Under the pieces are notes generated by a model. The model had not been told where the DNA came from. It did not search any database and worked only from the letters and a program-made list of their open reading frames with translations. From positions 124,001-188,000 of the forward strand of contig CAVQQI010000011.1 of the NCBI GenBank assembly GCA_963714875.1: a stretch of 64,000 bases of DNA, in the 5' to 3' direction. The stretch is from JBAOHV01 sp963714875. Its GTDB lineage: Bacteria > Actinomycetota > Acidimicrobiia > Acidimicrobiales > Microtrichaceae. The position numbers were made by a program, and so were the translations under genes. Within the stretch, counting starts at the first letter, position 1. Each line of letters begins with the position of its first letter. Shown here one piece after another: positions 1 to 7,953 of the stretch.

Positions 1-130
1 GCGGCGAGGCGGTCAGTTACCGGTCGCCGACCTCCGATGTCCGCCCCTGACACCTGCCGCCGAGCGGTGGTGCTCGGAGCGTCGATGCATCGGGAGTCGA
101 CCACTGGGAACTGGCCCTGACCGCACCTGA

Positions 131-155
131 CGGTCCCGAGGGGGACCGAAGGAGG
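131..155 (+). promoter_or_regulatory. pnp leader hairpin and strong Shine-Dalgarno
   Basis: A 7-bp stem (CGGTCCC at 131-137, GGGACCG at 142-148, 4-nt loop) sits directly before an excellent ribosome binding site (AAGGAGG, 149-155), 5 nt before the pnp ATG. In several bacteria a stem-loop ahead of pnp is an RNase III/PNPase autoregulation target; that role here is inference. Positions 1-130 hold no gene I can support; the tail of an upstream gene such as rpsO would lie outside the window. Confidence 0.45.
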
Positions 156-160
156 GCCAC

Positions 161-2662
161 ATGGCCACAGCAATCCGCGTCGAGGCGCCCGTGGGCGACG
201 ACGATGCAAAGACCATCTCGTTCGAGACGGGCAAACTCGCCCCGCTCGCAGGTGGTGCAGTGCTCGCCGGACTCGGCGAGACCCGCATCCTGATGACCGC
301 GACCGCGGCGGGACATGTCCGCGAGGGCATCGACTTCTTCCCGCTCACCGTCGACATCGAGGAGCGCATGTACGCAGCGGGGAAGATCCCCGGATCGTTC
401 TTCCGTCGTGAGGGCCGTGCGCCCGAGTCCGCGATCCTGACCTGTCGGCTGATCGACCGGCCGCTGCGCCCGTCGTTCCCGTCGGACTTCCGCAACGAGG
501 TCCACGTCGTGGGCACCGTGTTCGGCGCCGATCAGCTCAACCCCTACGACGTGTTGGCGATCAACGGTGCCTCCGCAGCGCTGATGATCTCCGACATCCC
601 CTTCTCGGGCCCCATCGGCGCCGTGCGGTTGGCCTACAGCGCCACCGGCGAGTGGATCCCGCACCCCACGTACGAAGAGGGCGACGAGTCCACGTTCGAG
701 ATCGTCGTCGCCGGGCGCAAGCTCGACAACGGCGATGTCGCGGTCATGATGGTCGAGGCCGGCGGCACCGAAGCTGCTTGGAGCCTCTACGAGGGTGGCG
801 CTCCGAAGGTCGACGAGGCGGCGCTGGCCACAGCGTTGAACGAGTCGAAGCGGTGGATCTCCGACATCATCGACCTCCAGCAGCAGCTGGCCGACGCCGT
901 CATCGCCGAGAAGGGCGACCCGGGCGTCATGGACTACACCGCGCAGGTCGACTACAGCGAGGACACCTACGCAGAGGTGAAGAGCCTCGGCGGCGAGCGT
1001 ATCGCCGAGATCATGCAGATCGCCGACAAGGCCGAGCGTCAGGCCGCCGAAGGCGCGCTGCGCGACGAGCTCGTCGAGCGCATCGTCCCCGGTCTGGTCG
1101 AAGCAGCGGTCACCGCCGGCACCCCTGCGGAGGACGCGACCAAGCTCGCGACCAAGCACGTCAAGAGCGCGTTCAGGTCCCTGTCCAAGGCCACCGTCCG
1201 GTCCCGCATCGTGAACGAGGGCGCCCGCATCGACGGTCGCGGTCTGCGCGATCTGCGCACGGTCACCGCCGAGGTCGGGGTCATCCCGACCGCTCACGGC
1301 ACCGGCCTGTTCCAGCGTGGCGACACCCAGGTGCTGAACGTGGCGACGCTGGGCATGGCGAAGATGGACCAGATGATCGACGGCATCGATCCGGTCACCC
1401 GCAAGCGCTACCTGCACCACTACAACTTCCCGCCGTTCTCCACCGGCGAACCCGGCTTCATGCGCGGCCCGAAGCGCCGTGAGATCGGCCACGGTGCCCT
1501 CGCCGAGCGGGCCCTGTTCCCCTTGGTGCCCTCGCTCGAGGAGTTCCCCTACACGATCCGACTGGTGTCCGAGGTGTTGGCCTCCAACGGCTCGTCCTCG
1601 ATGGCGTCGGTCTGTGGCTCGACGCTGTCCATGATGGACGCCGGTGTTCCGCTGCGGGCGCCGGTCGCTGGCATCGCCATGGGTCTCATCCACGCAGATG
1701 ACAAGTACGTCACCCTGACCGACATCCTCGGTGCCGAGGATGCCTTCGGCGACATGGACTTCAAGGTTGCCGGCACGTCGGAGTTCATCACTGCGCTCCA
1801 GCTCGATACCAAGATCGACGGCATTCCCGCCGATGTGCTCGCAGGAGCGCTGGACCAGGCTCGTGAGGCCCGCCTCTCGATCCTCGAGACCATGGCCGGC
1901 GCCATCGCCGAGCCCCGACCCGAGGTCGCCGAGACCGCACCGAAGATCATCAGCTTCGAGATCCCGATCGACAAGATCGGCGAGGTCATCGGCCCCAAGG
2001 GCAAGGTCATCAACGCCATCCAGGCCGAGACCGGCGCCAACATCAGCGTCGATGACGACGGCATGGTCGGCACCGTGGCGATCGCTGCGGTCGACGCCGG
2101 AGCGATGGCCGAGGCCGAGCGGCAGATCAAGCTGATCCTCGACCCGCCGACCGCCGAGGTGGGAGCCACCTACGAGGGGCGGGTCGTGAACATCACCAAG
2201 TTCGGTGCGTTCGTGAACATCCTCCCGGGGCGCGACGGTCTGCTGCACATCTCCAAGCTGGGCGGCGGCAAACGCATCGACCGGGTCGAGGACGTGGTCG
2301 ATCTGGGCGACGCCGTCTCGGTCCGGGTGGACGACATCGACCCCAACGGCAAGATCTCCCTTGCACTGGTGGACGACCTCTCCCCAAAAGCGGGTGAGGG
2401 TGACGCCGACGGCGTCACCCACTCCGCAGCTCCCGTCCGGGAGGCTGCAGGGTCGGACGACGCCCCGGCGGGCAACCGGCGTGAGCTGAACTTCGCCGAG
2501 TCCTTCGATGCCGAGCTGACCGAGACCTTCGGTGACCTCGGCCCCGCACCGGTTCGATCCGGTGGCGGTGGAGGTCGCGACGGCGGCAACCGCGGCGGTG
2601 GCCGAGGTGGCAACCGTGGCGGCGGCGGCAACCGCGGCGGTGGCGGCGGCCGACGCCGGTGA
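161..2662 (+). CDS. pnp: polyribonucleotide nucleotidyltransferase (PNPase)
   Basis: Phosphorolytic 3'-5' exoribonuclease of RNA turnover, 833 aa. Domain order is canonical: first RNase PH domain, all-helical linker, second RNase PH domain with the FFRREGR-type N-terminal signature, a KH domain from about residue 594 (GxxG loop in IGPKGKVI), and an S1 domain from about 667 (GRVVNITKFGAFV). The start is fixed by the ribosome binding site 5 nt upstream. What is unusual is the end: after S1 an acidic linker leads to a roughly 32-residue tail made almost only of Gly, Arg and Asn (GGNRGGG units), resembling an RGG RNA-binding tail. The gene ends about 40 bp before the M16 protease gene, a common actinobacterial pairing. 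Confidence 0.97.
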   Translation: MATAIRVEAPVGDDDAKTISFETGKLAPLAGGAVLAGLGETRILMTATAAGHVREGIDFFPLTVDIEERMYAAGKIPGSFFRREGRAPESAILTCRLIDRPLRPSFPSDFRNEVHVVGTVFGADQLNPYDVLAINGASAALMISDIPFSGPIGAVRLAYSATGEWIPHPTYEEGDESTFEIVVAGRKLDNGDVAVMMVEAGGTEAAWSLYEGGAPKVDEAALATALNESKRWISDIIDLQQQLADAVIAEKGDPGVMDYTAQVDYSEDTYAEVKSLGGERIAEIMQIADKAERQAAEGALRDELVERIVPGLVEAAVTAGTPAEDATKLATKHVKSAFRSLSKATVRSRIVNEGARIDGRGLRDLRTVTAEVGVIPTAHGTGLFQRGDTQVLNVATLGMAKMDQMIDGIDPVTRKRYLHHYNFPPFSTGEPGFMRGPKRREIGHGALAERALFPLVPSLEEFPYTIRLVSEVLASNGSSSMASVCGSTLSMMDAGVPLRAPVAGIAMGLIHADDKYVTLTDILGAEDAFGDMDFKVAGTSEFITALQLDTKIDGIPADVLAGALDQAREARLSILETMAGAIAEPRPEVAETAPKIISFEIPIDKIGEVIGPKGKVINAIQAETGANISVDDDGMVGTVAIAAVDAGAMAEAERQIKLILDPPTAEVGATYEGRVVNITKFGAFVNILPGRDGLLHISKLGGGKRIDRVEDVVDLGDAVSVRVDDIDPNGKISLALVDDLSPKAGEGDADGVTHSAAPVREAAGSDDAPAGNRRELNFAESFDAELTETFGDLGPAPVRSGGGGGRDGGNRGGGRGGNRGGGGNRGGGGGRRR

Positions 2663-2702
2663 CGACGGCGTCCGGGCGCGCGTCGGCGCTGCCGGGAACC
2701 AG

Positions 2703-3989
2703 ATGAGTACCTCGGACCGACGGGCGGTGGCATTGCCGCCGCCCGTCGCCGATGTTCGTCGGACCGTGCTGCCCGGCGGAGTTCGAGTGCTCACCGACCT
2801 GGTGCCGACCTCGTCCTCCGCGACGGTGTCGGTGTGGGTCGGCGTCGGTGGTCGTGACGAGCCCGACGAGTTGGCCGGTGCTTCGCACTTCCTGGAGCAC
2901 CTGCTGTTCAAGGGAACCGAACAGCGCAGCGCACGTGATCTTGCACTCGAGATCGACGGTGTGGGCGGCGAGATGAACGCCTACACGGCCAGCGAGTACA
3001 CCGCGTTCTACACCCGCGTGCCGGCGGTCGAGGTGGATGTGGCGGTCGACGTGCTGCTCGATGTCGTCGGTCGTCCGGCCTTGCGTGCCACGGAGTTCAG
3101 CTCGGAACGCGAGGTCATCGCCGAGGAACTCGCGGCGGCGACCGACGATCCCGAGGACGTCGCCGGGGTGCAGCTGTTCGAGGCGCTGTTTCCCCGTCAC
3201 CCGTTGGGGCGAGAGGTGCTCGGAACCCTCGACAGCATCAGGTCCCTCGACCGATCTGACGTCGCGACCTTCTTCGACGCGTGGTACCGGCCGGCCAACC
3301 TCGTCGTGACCGCGGCAGGGTGTGTCGACCACGACGACCTGGTCGAGCAGGTCGGTGCCCGACTGGACTCGACCGATCGTGGCCTGCGACCCCTCCGCGA
3401 CGCCCCGCCGATGCCGGCGGAAGCTGTGGTCACTGCACACGATCCGGGAGAGCTGGTCCAGATCGGGATGGGGTGGCGGACCGGAGGGGTCCACGACGAG
3501 GACCGGTTCGCACTGGCGGTGCTCAACCACATCCTCGGCTCCGGTCCGTCCAGCCGCCTGTTCCAGGTGGTGCGTGAACAGCACGGGCTGACCTATGCCA
3601 TCTCGTCGGGTGTGTCGCAGTACACCGACGCCGGAGCGCTGACGGTGGCCTCGACCACGACGCCGGCCAAGGCACGACAGCTGCTCGACGTGGTCGGTGC
3701 CGAGGTCGAGCAGCTGGCTGCTGTCGGCATCACCCCCGACGAGTTGTCGCGCGCCAAGCGGTCGATGCGCGGTGCGTTGCTCATGGGGCTGGAGGACTCC
3801 GGGTCCCGCGGCGCGCGGCTCGGTCTGTCCGAGACGCTCCGCGGTCGGGTGACGCCGCTGCCCGAGCATCTCGACCGCATCGAGTCGGTCCAGCTCGAGC
3901 AGGTCGCTCGGGTCGCCCGGGCGGTGCTCGGTGGCCCCCGGGTGCTCTCGCTCGTCGGCCCCGGCGAACTGGAGTCGCTGGCCGGCTGA
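2703..3989 (+). CDS. M16 family zinc metallopeptidase (processing peptidase-like)
   Basis: 428-aa member of the pitrilysin/mitochondrial-processing-peptidase family. The inverted zinc motif HxxEH is intact (H62, E65, H66 in HFLEH), and a downstream acidic stretch (REVIAEEL) supplies the expected third metal ligand. The second half has the typical R/Y substrate-cradle signature (SSRLFQVVREQHGLTYAI). I chose ATG 2703 because the protein then begins just before the conserved VLPGGVRVL strand; longer in-frame readings run into the Gly-rich tail of pnp. It follows pnp in the same direction, as in many actinobacteria. The natural substrate is unknown. Confidence 0.93.
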   Translation: MSTSDRRAVALPPPVADVRRTVLPGGVRVLTDLVPTSSSATVSVWVGVGGRDEPDELAGASHFLEHLLFKGTEQRSARDLALEIDGVGGEMNAYTASEYTAFYTRVPAVEVDVAVDVLLDVVGRPALRATEFSSEREVIAEELAAATDDPEDVAGVQLFEALFPRHPLGREVLGTLDSIRSLDRSDVATFFDAWYRPANLVVTAAGCVDHDDLVEQVGARLDSTDRGLRPLRDAPPMPAEAVVTAHDPGELVQIGMGWRTGGVHDEDRFALAVLNHILGSGPSSRLFQVVREQHGLTYAISSGVSQYTDAGALTVASTTTPAKARQLLDVVGAEVEQLAAVGITPDELSRAKRSMRGALLMGLEDSGSRGARLGLSETLRGRVTPLPEHLDRIESVQLEQVARVARAVLGGPRVLSLVGPGELESLAG

Positions 3990-4061
3990 CCTCGGTGGTG
4001 AACCCGTCCGGCCGCTCCCGGTCCGCCGGGAAGCCGCTCGCTCTGTCGGTCGCTCGCTGTG

Positions 4062-5270
4062 TCAGTCGATCGCCGTGTCGGCGCGTTCCACCTCGTCGCG
4101 GGTCACGCCGAGCACGAACAGGATCGCGTCCAGGTAGGGCACGTTGACGGTGGTGTCCGCAGCTCGTTGCACCATCGGCTTCGCATTGAACGCGATGCCG
4201 AGCCCCGCGGTGGACAACATGTCCAGATCGTTCGCGCCGTCGCCCACCGCCACGGCCTGTGACAGCGGAATGCCCTCGGCGGCGGCGAACTCGGCGAGCA
4301 GTTCGGCCTTGCGTCGTCGGTCGACGACGTCGCCCCGGACCTGACCGGTGAGGCGACCGTCGACGATCTCCAGCTGGTTGGCCACCGCATGGTCGAGCGA
4401 CAGCTCCGCTGCCAGCCGATCCGTGAAGTGCGTGAAGCCTCCCGACACGATGCCGACGGTGTAGCCGAGGCGTTTGAGGGTGCGGATGAACGTCCGCGCG
4501 CCGGGTGCGAGGCGCATCGCGGCACGCGCCCGGTCCAGGGCGGCAAGGTCGAGTCCGGCGAGCAGCGCAACGCGCTGGCGCAGCGCCGTCTCGAAGTCGA
4601 TGTCGCCCGACATGGCGTCGTTGGTCAGCTCCCGGACCTGCTCCAGGCACCCGGCCTCGGCCGCGAGCAGTTCGATCACCTCGTCCTGGATCAGGGTCGA
4701 GTCGACGTCGAGCACCACCAGGCGCTTGGCCCGGCGCCCCAGGCCTTCGGGCTGGATGGCGATGTCCAGGCCGTGCATGGCCGCTCCCTCACCCAGGTAG
4801 CGCCGCAGCGCGGTCGGCTCCGCGCCGGTCACGCGGAACTCGTACGCGTGCACGGGGTAGCGCGCCAGTCGAGCGATGCGATCGATGTTGCCCCCCGCTG
4901 CAGCGATGCATCCCGCGACCGCGCCCAGCTCACCGGGCGAGAGTGCAGTCTCGAACTCGTGGCCCAGCACGGTGATGGCGTCGACGGGGCCGGCCTCGGT
5001 CGGAGTGGCCGGCACCCGTTCCACCTCGACCGCCAGCTGACGTTGTGACGCGAAGTGCGCAAGGGTCGCGGCGAGCTCATCCGGTGCCATCGGCGTGTCG
5101 ATCACCGCGGCCAGGGTCAGGTGTCCCCGAACGAGCACCTGCTCCAGGTCCTGCACCTCGGCCCCGGCCAGCTCGAGCACGGTCATCAGGTCGGTGGTGA
5201 TGCCCGGGTGGTCCCGGCCGGTGACACGGACCAGCACGGTCTCCTCGGACTGCTCGACAGCGCGTGACAT
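4062..5270 (-). CDS. serB: phosphoserine phosphatase SerB with N-terminal ACT region
   Basis: Final step of serine synthesis: hydrolyses O-phosphoserine. 402 aa on the minus strand, convergent with the M16 gene. Residues about 10-170 form an ACT regulatory region, probably two ACT modules (GRDHPGITTDLMTVLELAGA is the first). The HAD phosphatase core begins with the DxDST nucleophile motif (D188, D190) and ends with GDGANDLDML, which holds the magnesium-binding aspartates. The layout matches actinobacterial SerB2-type enzymes. The start (ATG, complement of 5268-5270) lies 6 nt behind a TACCGT -10 box with no ribosome binding site, suggesting a leaderless transcript. Confidence 0.95.
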   Translation of the reverse strand: MSRAVEQSEETVLVRVTGRDHPGITTDLMTVLELAGAEVQDLEQVLVRGHLTLAAVIDTPMAPDELAATLAHFASQRQLAVEVERVPATPTEAGPVDAITVLGHEFETALSPGELGAVAGCIAAAGGNIDRIARLARYPVHAYEFRVTGAEPTALRRYLGEGAAMHGLDIAIQPEGLGRRAKRLVVLDVDSTLIQDEVIELLAAEAGCLEQVRELTNDAMSGDIDFETALRQRVALLAGLDLAALDRARAAMRLAPGARTFIRTLKRLGYTVGIVSGGFTHFTDRLAAELSLDHAVANQLEIVDGRLTGQVRGDVVDRRRKAELLAEFAAAEGIPLSQAVAVGDGANDLDMLSTAGLGIAFNAKPMVQRAADTTVNVPYLDAILFVLGVTRDEVERADTAID

Positions 5271-5276
5271 GCCGCT

Positions 5277-5282
5277 ACGGTA
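5277..5282 (-). promoter_or_regulatory. -10 box of leaderless serB promoter
   Basis: On the minus strand TACCGT ends 6 nt before the serB ATG, so transcription would begin at or beside the start codon. No Shine-Dalgarno is present. Confidence 0.5.
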
Positions 5283-5357
5283 CGGCCCCGCGATGGGGCG
5301 CGCCGCCATCGGCGCGACGGCGGTCGAAGGCCGCGGCGGGGGATCCGAGGAGCTCAG

Positions 5358-6188
5358 ATGGCACTGGTCACGGTGGACACGATCGACGACGCCGTACGCG
5401 TGGTCCGCCTCGCCCGGCCGGAGCGCCTGAACGCCCTGTCCATCGACCTGGCGGTCGAGCTCGACGGCTGCCTGGCCGAGATCGGCGCGGACAACATGGC
5501 CCGGGTCGTGATCCTGACCGGCGAGGGGCGAGCGTTCTGCTCGGGTCTGGACCTGAAGGACTACGGCATCATCCCCAACATCGACAACCTGTCGGTGCAC
5601 CGCATCGCGAGTCGATCGATGGGCATCTACTCGCAGCTCACCCGCCGGTTGCGCTCGATTCCCCAGCCGGTGATCGCCGCGGTCAACGGTTCGGCGTTCG
5701 GCGGCGGCATGTGCCTGGCGTTGGGAGCCGACCTGCGCATCGCAGGGGACACCGCGGAGTTCAACGCGACGGGGATCGTGAACGGACTCACGTCGGCCGA
5801 GATGGGCGCGGGATGGATCCTGCCCCGGTTGATCGGGGCGGCGAACTCCAACGACCTGTTGCTCACCGGCCGCCGCATCGATGCGGTCGAGGCACTGCGG
5901 ATCGGTCTCGTGTCACGCGTGGTTCCGGCCGCGGAGCTGCTGGACGAGGCAGTGTCGATGGCCCGGGCGATGGCGCGCTACTCCCACCACGGCCTCGAGG
6001 CCACCAAGCAGTCGCTGTGGGTCGAACAGGAGATCAGCAGCTTGCACGCCGCGATCGAGTTCGAGGATCGCAACCAGCTGATGGCCGGCTTCACCGACAA
6101 CCTTCCCGAAGCGATCCGCGCCTTCGACGAGGGGCGCGATCCGGTGTTCCTGGACGAACCCCGCCGGGACCTGTTCGACGGCGGTTGA
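5358..6188 (+). CDS. enoyl-CoA hydratase/isomerase (crotonase) family protein
   Basis: 276-aa crotonase-fold enzyme, probably in fatty-acid or acyl-CoA breakdown. The family signature is clear: the oxyanion-hole strand (GRAFCSGLDLKDYG) and the second oxyanion motif with its glycine cluster (AAVNGSAFGGGMCLALGADL). The usual second acidic catalytic position is occupied in the AEMGAGWILPRLIG segment, but the precise reaction (hydratase, isomerase or another crotonase activity) cannot be read from this. GAGGAG 11 nt upstream of ATG 5358 is a plausible ribosome binding site. It is divergent from serB and followed by dapB with its own promoter, so it may be a single-gene unit. Confidence 0.9.
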   Translation: MALVTVDTIDDAVRVVRLARPERLNALSIDLAVELDGCLAEIGADNMARVVILTGEGRAFCSGLDLKDYGIIPNIDNLSVHRIASRSMGIYSQLTRRLRSIPQPVIAAVNGSAFGGGMCLALGADLRIAGDTAEFNATGIVNGLTSAEMGAGWILPRLIGAANSNDLLLTGRRIDAVEALRIGLVSRVVPAAELLDEAVSMARAMARYSHHGLEATKQSLWVEQEISSLHAAIEFEDRNQLMAGFTDNLPEAIRAFDEGRDPVFLDEPRRDLFDGG

Positions 6189-6228
6189 TCCTGGCTCCCA
6201 GGGGCCGGGCCGCCGTCCGGGCGGGCTC

Positions 6229-6234
6229 TACACT
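6229..6234 (+). promoter_or_regulatory. -10 box of leaderless dapB promoter
   Basis: TACACT lies 6 nt before the dapB ATG; no ribosome binding site separates them. Confidence 0.55.
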
Positions 6235-6240
6235 CCCACC

Positions 6241-7032
6241 ATGACGATCAAGGTCGGAGTGTTCGGGGCCGGTGGCCGGATGGGGTCGACGGTGTGTCAG
6301 GCGGTGGCTGCGGACCCCGACCTGGAACTGGTCGCCGCGGTCGACCCCAGCTACCAGGGCATCGACCTGCGCACGGTCACCGGCGTCGATGTCGACCTGG
6401 GCATCTCCGCAGAGGTCGAGGCCTTCGAGCGGACCGGCACCCAGGTGGTGGTGGACTTCTCCGAGCGGGACGCGTCCGTGGCCAACCTGTCGTGGCTCGC
6501 TGCGCACGGGGTGCACGCGGTGGTGGGGACCACGGGGTTCTCCGACCGCGACATGGACCGTCTCGCCGACGAGTTCACCCGGTCCAACTGCGTGGTCGCG
6601 CCGAACTTCGCCATCGGTGCGGTGCTGATGATGCACTTCGCCGCCATCGCTGCGCCGTACTTCGACTCCGCCGAGGTCATCGAGCTGCATCACGACGCGA
6701 AGGTGGATGCCCCGTCGGGAACCGCGATGCTGACGCTGCAGAAGATGGCCGCGGCGTCGTCGGACTGGGCTGAGGACCCGACGCGCCACGAGGTCGTCGC
6801 CGGTGCTCGGGGTGGGGTCGGTCCGGGTGACATCCGGGTGCACTCGGTCAGGCTGCGCGGATTGGTCGCCCACCAGGAGGTGCTGTTGGGCGCCACGGGT
6901 CAGACCCTGTCGATCCGCCACGATTCGATCGACCGCACCAGCTTCATGCCGGGAGTGCTGCTGGCGGTCAAACAGGTCGCACAGCGCCCGGGCGTCACCG
7001 TCGGACTCGACGCCGTGCTCGGACTGGACTGA
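6241..7032 (+). CDS. dapB: 4-hydroxy-tetrahydrodipicolinate reductase
   Basis: NAD(P)H-dependent reductase of the lysine/diaminopimelate pathway, acting on the product of DapA, which is encoded 5 kb downstream. 263 aa. The Rossmann motif GAGGRMG is at residues 9-15. The catalytic and substrate-binding segment ELHHDAKVDAPSGTA is at about 148-162, with the catalytic His pair (H150, H151) and Lys154. The VVGTTGF strand before the hinge is also conserved. Length is normal for the family. The start is supported by the -10 box 6 nt upstream. Confidence 0.97.
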   Translation: MTIKVGVFGAGGRMGSTVCQAVAADPDLELVAAVDPSYQGIDLRTVTGVDVDLGISAEVEAFERTGTQVVVDFSERDASVANLSWLAAHGVHAVVGTTGFSDRDMDRLADEFTRSNCVVAPNFAIGAVLMMHFAAIAAPYFDSAEVIELHHDAKVDAPSGTAMLTLQKMAAASSDWAEDPTRHEVVAGARGGVGPGDIRVHSVRLRGLVAHQEVLLGATGQTLSIRHDSIDRTSFMPGVLLAVKQVAQRPGVTVGLDAVLGLD

Positions 7033-7039
7033 GCAGCGG

Positions 7040-7053
7040 CACCCGATCGGGTG
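7040..7053. terminator. perfect palindrome in the dapB/VTT convergent gap
   Basis: CACCCGATCGGGTG is a perfect 14-bp palindrome, 8 nt after the dapB stop and 26 nt before the end of the oppositely oriented VTT gene. It can form a hairpin on either transcript, but there is no T-tract. A bidirectional 3' end signal is the likely role; a protein-binding site is the alternative. Confidence 0.35.
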
Positions 7054-7078
7054 TCGGGAGCGCGCCGGACCTCCCGGG

Positions 7079-7822
7079 TCAGTCCTCGCCGAGCTCGTCC
7101 TCGAGGGATTCGACACCGCCGACGAGTCCGCGACGGCCCACCACCTGGTACGCCACGTACGCGACGACCAGTGCCAGGGATCCGAGGGTGAACCAGCGCT
7201 GGTACCTGGCGACCACGTCGAGGACGTCCTCGATCTGGTTCGAGAAGAGCAGGCCGATGCCGCGCATCAGCGCGATCCGCCCCAGCGTGCCGACCACGGC
7301 GAGGGTGAGGAACCGCCGCCACGGCATCGCTGCGACGCCCGCCAGCAGGCACACGGGGTTGTTGGGGGCGATGACCACCGCAGCATCGAGGACCCGACGG
7401 CTGGCGCCACCCTGTGATTCGAACTGGTCGAACACCTGGTCCATGCCGGGGAAGACCTGTCGTGCCCAGCCGAGTGCTCGTCCTCGGTACAGGTAGCCGA
7501 GCAGGTAGAACAGCGGGTCGGGCAGCATCAGCCGGACCAGCGCGATCGCGGTGTAGGGCAGCCATTCTGTGAGCACCGAGGTGGCGAGCAGGTACTTGTT
7601 GGAGCTGTTCAGCATCAACAGCCCGAGCGGGTTGTCGGCGAACCACGAGACCCCCGGCCATGTGCACATCGATGACGCGGAGTCCGCATCGCTGACCACG
7701 GCGCACGACCACACCACGTTGCCGATGTTGTTGGCCGCGATGAGCGCCACGATGCAGGAACCCACCAGGGGCAGGAACCAGCGCGGGACGGCCGGCGGAG
7801 GAGCGATGGAGGTGTCGGTCAT
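7079..7822 (-). CDS. VTT/DedA-like integral membrane protein
   Basis: 247-aa polytopic membrane protein with hydrophobic segments near residues 12-35, 60-100 and 205-230. The middle (APNNPVCLLAGVAAMPWRRFLTLAVVGTLGR) carries the re-entrant-loop pattern of the VTT/DedA (SNARE-associated) family: a Pro/Asn-containing loop, then AG, an amphipathic RRF segment and a Gly-rich exit. Some VTT proteins are lipid scramblases or flippases, but no substrate can be named here. I chose the ATG whose complement is 7820-7822 because it starts a hydrophilic leader before the first membrane helix; longer readings run across the inverted repeats upstream. Confidence 0.72.
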   Translation of the reverse strand: MTDTSIAPPPAVPRWFLPLVGSCIVALIAANNIGNVVWSCAVVSDADSASSMCTWPGVSWFADNPLGLLMLNSSNKYLLATSVLTEWLPYTAIALVRLMLPDPLFYLLGYLYRGRALGWARQVFPGMDQVFDQFESQGGASRRVLDAAVVIAPNNPVCLLAGVAAMPWRRFLTLAVVGTLGRIALMRGIGLLFSNQIEDVLDVVARYQRWFTLGSLALVVAYVAYQVVGRRGLVGGVESLEDELGED

Positions 7823-7828
7823 GGGGGA

Positions 7829-7852
7829 GTTCCCTGCGGCGCCGCCGGGAAC
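7829..7852. repeat. near-perfect 24-bp palindrome in the VTT gene leader
   Basis: GTTCCC-T-GCGGC joined to GCCGC-C-GGGAAC: 11 bp of self-complementarity with one mismatch and no loop. It ends 6 bp from the VTT start codon and begins about 5 bp after the minus-strand TAGCGT box, so it fills almost the whole predicted 5' UTR. It could be an operator or an RNA hairpin hiding the translation start. Confidence 0.5.
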
Positions 7853-7856
7853 GGTC

Positions 7857-7862
7857 ACGCTA
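7857..7862 (-). promoter_or_regulatory. possible -10 box for the VTT gene
   Basis: TAGCGT on the minus strand, about 34 nt before the VTT start codon. Transcription from here would begin near position 7850, at the edge of the 24-bp palindrome. Confidence 0.35.
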
Positions 7863-7873
7863 CAGGCGTCGGT

Positions 7874-7902
7874 CGGTGCCGCGGCGCAACGCCGCGGCAC
7901 CG
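7874..7902. repeat. 13-bp perfect inverted repeat between divergent genes
   Basis: CGGTGCCGCGGCG (7874-7886) is matched exactly by its reverse complement at 7890-7902 across a 3-nt CAA spacer. It lies between divergent VTT and SURF1 genes, so it is not at a transcript end. It covers the expected -35 region of the VTT promoter and lies about 40-65 bp upstream of the SURF1 -10 box. An operator is the simplest reading. Confidence 0.55.
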
Positions 7903-7915
7903 TTCCGTCCCGGCG

Positions 7916-7946
7916 TTGCCACAGCCGGCCCGCCGGGGCGTAGGGT
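7916..7946 (+). promoter_or_regulatory. SURF1 promoter, leaderless type
   Basis: TTGCCA (7916-7921), a 19-bp spacer, then TAGGGT (7941-7946), 7 nt before the SURF1 ATG. No ribosome binding site lies between. Confidence 0.5.
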
Positions 7947-7953
7947 CGCAGCG

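Noticed and set aside
17..2911. 964-codon open frame on the minus strand opposite pnp
   Set aside because: Composition is low-complexity (Ala/Val/Gly/Asp runs) and mirrors pnp codon usage. In DNA of this GC content long antisense frames are expected. It has no recognisable domain.
4062..5600. Longer SerB start at 5600
   Set aside because: The extra 110 residues have no similarity to ACT domains and run over the promoter and the ECH gene start. ATG 5270 with its -10 box fits the family length.
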